NCBI GenBank assembly: GCA_049582005.1
Contig: JBAUTB010000267.1
Location: 1 to 22,654 of the forward strand
Reading direction: 5' to 3'
From: Sivonenia sp049582005
Lineage (GTDB): Bacteria; Cyanobacteriota; Cyanobacteriia; Gloeobacterales; PMM-0068
DNA length: 22,654 nucleotides
Both the position numbers and the translations under genes were made by a program. The notes below the pieces were generated by a model. It saw nothing but the letters and a program-made list of their open reading frames with translations. It ran no database searches and had not been told where the DNA came from. Each line of letters begins with the position of its first letter. The stretch's first letter is position 1. Of the stretch, positions 21,335-22,654 are shown in pieces.

Positions 21335-22503
21335 TAGGTGCGACTGGCTAGCCCTACCCCTAGAAATTGCTCCATTCGCGCCACAGATTTCTTCAGGGTA
21401 TCCAGATCGGTCGCGTAGGAGATTCGGATATGTTGGTCCGAACCGAAGGCATCTCCTGGAATGACGGCCACCTGTGCTTCTGCCAAGAGCCTCATGGTGA
21501 ATTGGTTAGACCCTATACCCATTGCTGAAATATTGGGGAATAGGTAGAAAGCCCCTTCTGGCTTGAGACAGCTAATACCAGGCAAACGGCTGATAGCCTG
21601 ATAGAGGTATTCCCGGCGTTGATTAAAAGCGCTAAGCATGGGTGCAATACAATCGTCGCCCCCTGTGATCGCTGCTAGCGCCCCGAATTGAGCAAAGGTT
21701 GTGATATTGGAAGTGCTGTGGCTCTGAACGGCTGTGGCTGCCTGGATTACCTGGGTGGGTCCAAGTAAGTACCCTATGCGCCACCCTGTCATTGAGTAGG
21801 CTTTGCTGAAGCCACTACTGATCAAGGTTCGGGCAAAAATTTCTGGCCCAAAACTGCCGATGCTCCGGTGAATCGCCCCATCATAGAGGAGGGCTCCATA
21901 GATTTCATCCGACACTACCCACAAGTCATGTTCTATGATGACTTGGGCCAATGCTTCAAGATGTTTGGGCGGATAGACCATGCCCGTGGGGTTAGAGGGT
22001 GAATTCAAGACCAACAGTTTAGTGCGGGGAGTAATCACTGCTTCTAACTGTTCCGGGGTGAGTCGGAATCCCTCAGATTCTAAGGTCTCTACAAAAACAG
22101 GTACGCCCCCAGCCAGTTTGACCATTTCGGGATAGCTGACCCAATAGGGTGTAGGAATCAAAACCTCATCGCCTGGGTCTATCATCGCCATCATCAGGTT
22201 ATAGAGGGAATGCTTGCCCCCTGCGCTAACCAAAACATTCTCGGCGTGGTATTGGGGAGAAGTCTTTTGGGCAATGGCATCTCGTAATGCTGGCAATCCT
22301 GCCACCGGTCCATACTTGGTTTCACCGCGAGCTAAAGCTTCTTGAGCAGCTTGCTTAATATGTTCAGGCGTATCGAAATCAGGCTCTCCAGCTCCCAAGT
22401 TGCATACATCCACCCCCTGGGCTTGGAGGGCTTTTGCTTTCGCTGTAATAGCTAGGGTCGTTGAGGGCGTGAGATGGCCCACACGTTCAGCGAGGCGTCG
22501 CAT
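21334..22503 (-). CDS. aspC: Class I pyridoxal-phosphate aminotransferase, aspartate aminotransferase type
   Basis: A cytosolic PLP enzyme of aminotransferase subgroup I-gamma, probably transferring the amino group between aspartate and 2-oxoglutarate; many bacterial relatives also accept prephenate. All key residues are present: GAGEPDFDTP (37-46), Asn171 in NSPSNPTG, Asp199 and Tyr202 in SDEIYG, the PLP Lys234 in SSGFSKAYSMTG and the carboxylate-binding Arg242 in WRIGYL. The 389 residues match the family length. The ATG at 22503 gives the usual start of this group. The prenyl synthase gene lies 113 bases downstream on the same strand; a functional link is not evident. Confidence 0.94.
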   Translation of the reverse strand: MRRLAERVGHLTPSTTLAITAKAKALQAQGVDVCNLGAGEPDFDTPEHIKQAAQEALARGETKYGPVAGLPALRDAIAQKTSPQYHAENVLVSAGGKHSLYNLMMAMIDPGDEVLIPTPYWVSYPEMVKLAGGVPVFVETLESEGFRLTPEQLEAVITPRTKLLVLNSPSNPTGMVYPPKHLEALAQVIIEHDLWVVSDEIYGALLYDGAIHRSIGSFGPEIFARTLISSGFSKAYSMTGWRIGYLLGPTQVIQAATAVQSHSTSNITTFAQFGALAAITGGDDCIAPMLSAFNQRREYLYQAISRLPGISCLKPEGAFYLFPNISAMGIGSNQFTMRLLAEAQVAVIPGDAFGSDQHIRISYATDLDTLKKSVARMEQFLGVGLASRT

Positions 22504-22599
22504 AGATGCTCCACAGTATTTACTGCGTAATCTGCTTAGAGGCTTACTCTAAGTTAAGAAAAAATTGACCGGATAGATCGTAGTTCTACAAGATCAATC

Positions 22600-22654
22600 A
22601 TGCTAAGAACCGATTTAAGGTACCACGGAAACTTGTACATGGACGACTACGCCC
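22600..22654 (+). CDS. Possible start of a gene truncated by the window edge
   Basis: An ATG at 22600 opens a frame reading MLRTDLRYHGNLYMDDYA that runs to the end without a stop. It would be divergent from the aminotransferase gene. No ribosome-binding site is visible and the piece is too short to assign a family. An alternative start is the in-frame ATG at 22639. Confidence 0.3.
   Translation, partial: MLRTDLRYHGNLYMDDYA

Overview
The window is chromosomal DNA from a cyanobacterium. The main evidence is a CpcS/CpeS-type phycobiliprotein chromophore lyase (17575-18123), two signal-peptide pentapeptide proteins resembling the thylakoid-lumen TL15 type (16561-17566), a long-chain (solanesyl-type) prenyl diphosphate synthase (20249-21220) and a Ycf63/MlaE permease (5199-5966). 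No tRNA, rRNA, prophage, insertion sequence or CRISPR array is visible. Genus cannot be fixed from the sequence alone.

Layout. 80-655 (minus): a ParD/ParE-like toxin-antitoxin pair whose toxin C-terminus looks damaged. 656-900: intergenic DNA with two degenerate repeat copies and a stem-loop. 901-3078 (minus): PmbA/TldE-like protein, a small hypothetical protein and the 23S rRNA methyltransferase RlmH. 3224-7214 (plus): LOG-family protein, HisA, MlaE permease, a zinc-finger-less DnaJ and a small 2TM protein. 7215-7554: gene-free leader with short repeats, a candidate promoter and a doubtful 17-codon Cys-rich ORF. 7555-10965 (plus): five tightly packed genes, the most interesting part. 10985-11644 (minus): secreted CAP-domain protein, convergent with that cluster. 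11654-12055: gene-free, with a tandem 14-bp operator-like repeat. 12056-12964 (plus): PfkB sugar kinase. 12967-16420 (minus): HspR-like MerR regulator and the SbcC nuclease subunit. 16561-17566 (plus): tandem pentapeptide paralogues. 17575-18653 (minus): CpcS-type lyase and PrxQ/Bcp peroxiredoxin. 18769-20183 (plus): cytochrome b561-like membrane protein and a Tat lipoprotein of the MsrP/sulfite-oxidase family, probably a redox pair. 20249-22503 (minus): prenyl diphosphate synthase and aspartate aminotransferase. A possible truncated ORF runs off the right end.

The five-gene cluster encodes (1) a Tat-type exported protein with 23 uninterrupted Pro-Gly dipeptides and a strongly basic tail, (2) an exported L,D-transpeptidase, (3) a PqqD-like peptide-binding protein, (4) an HPr-kinase-like P-loop protein and (5) a nucleotidyltransferase-like protein. 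Genes 3 to 5 match the accessory set known from lasso-peptide tailoring and from the HPr-rel-A-type systems, but the lasso cyclase and protease are absent here. The inference is that PqqD, kinase and nucleotidyltransferase bind and modify the Pro-Gly protein (or another exported peptide) before Tat export, and that the transpeptidase acts on the cell wall where that product ends up. Gene spacing supports co-expression; the function itself is untested.
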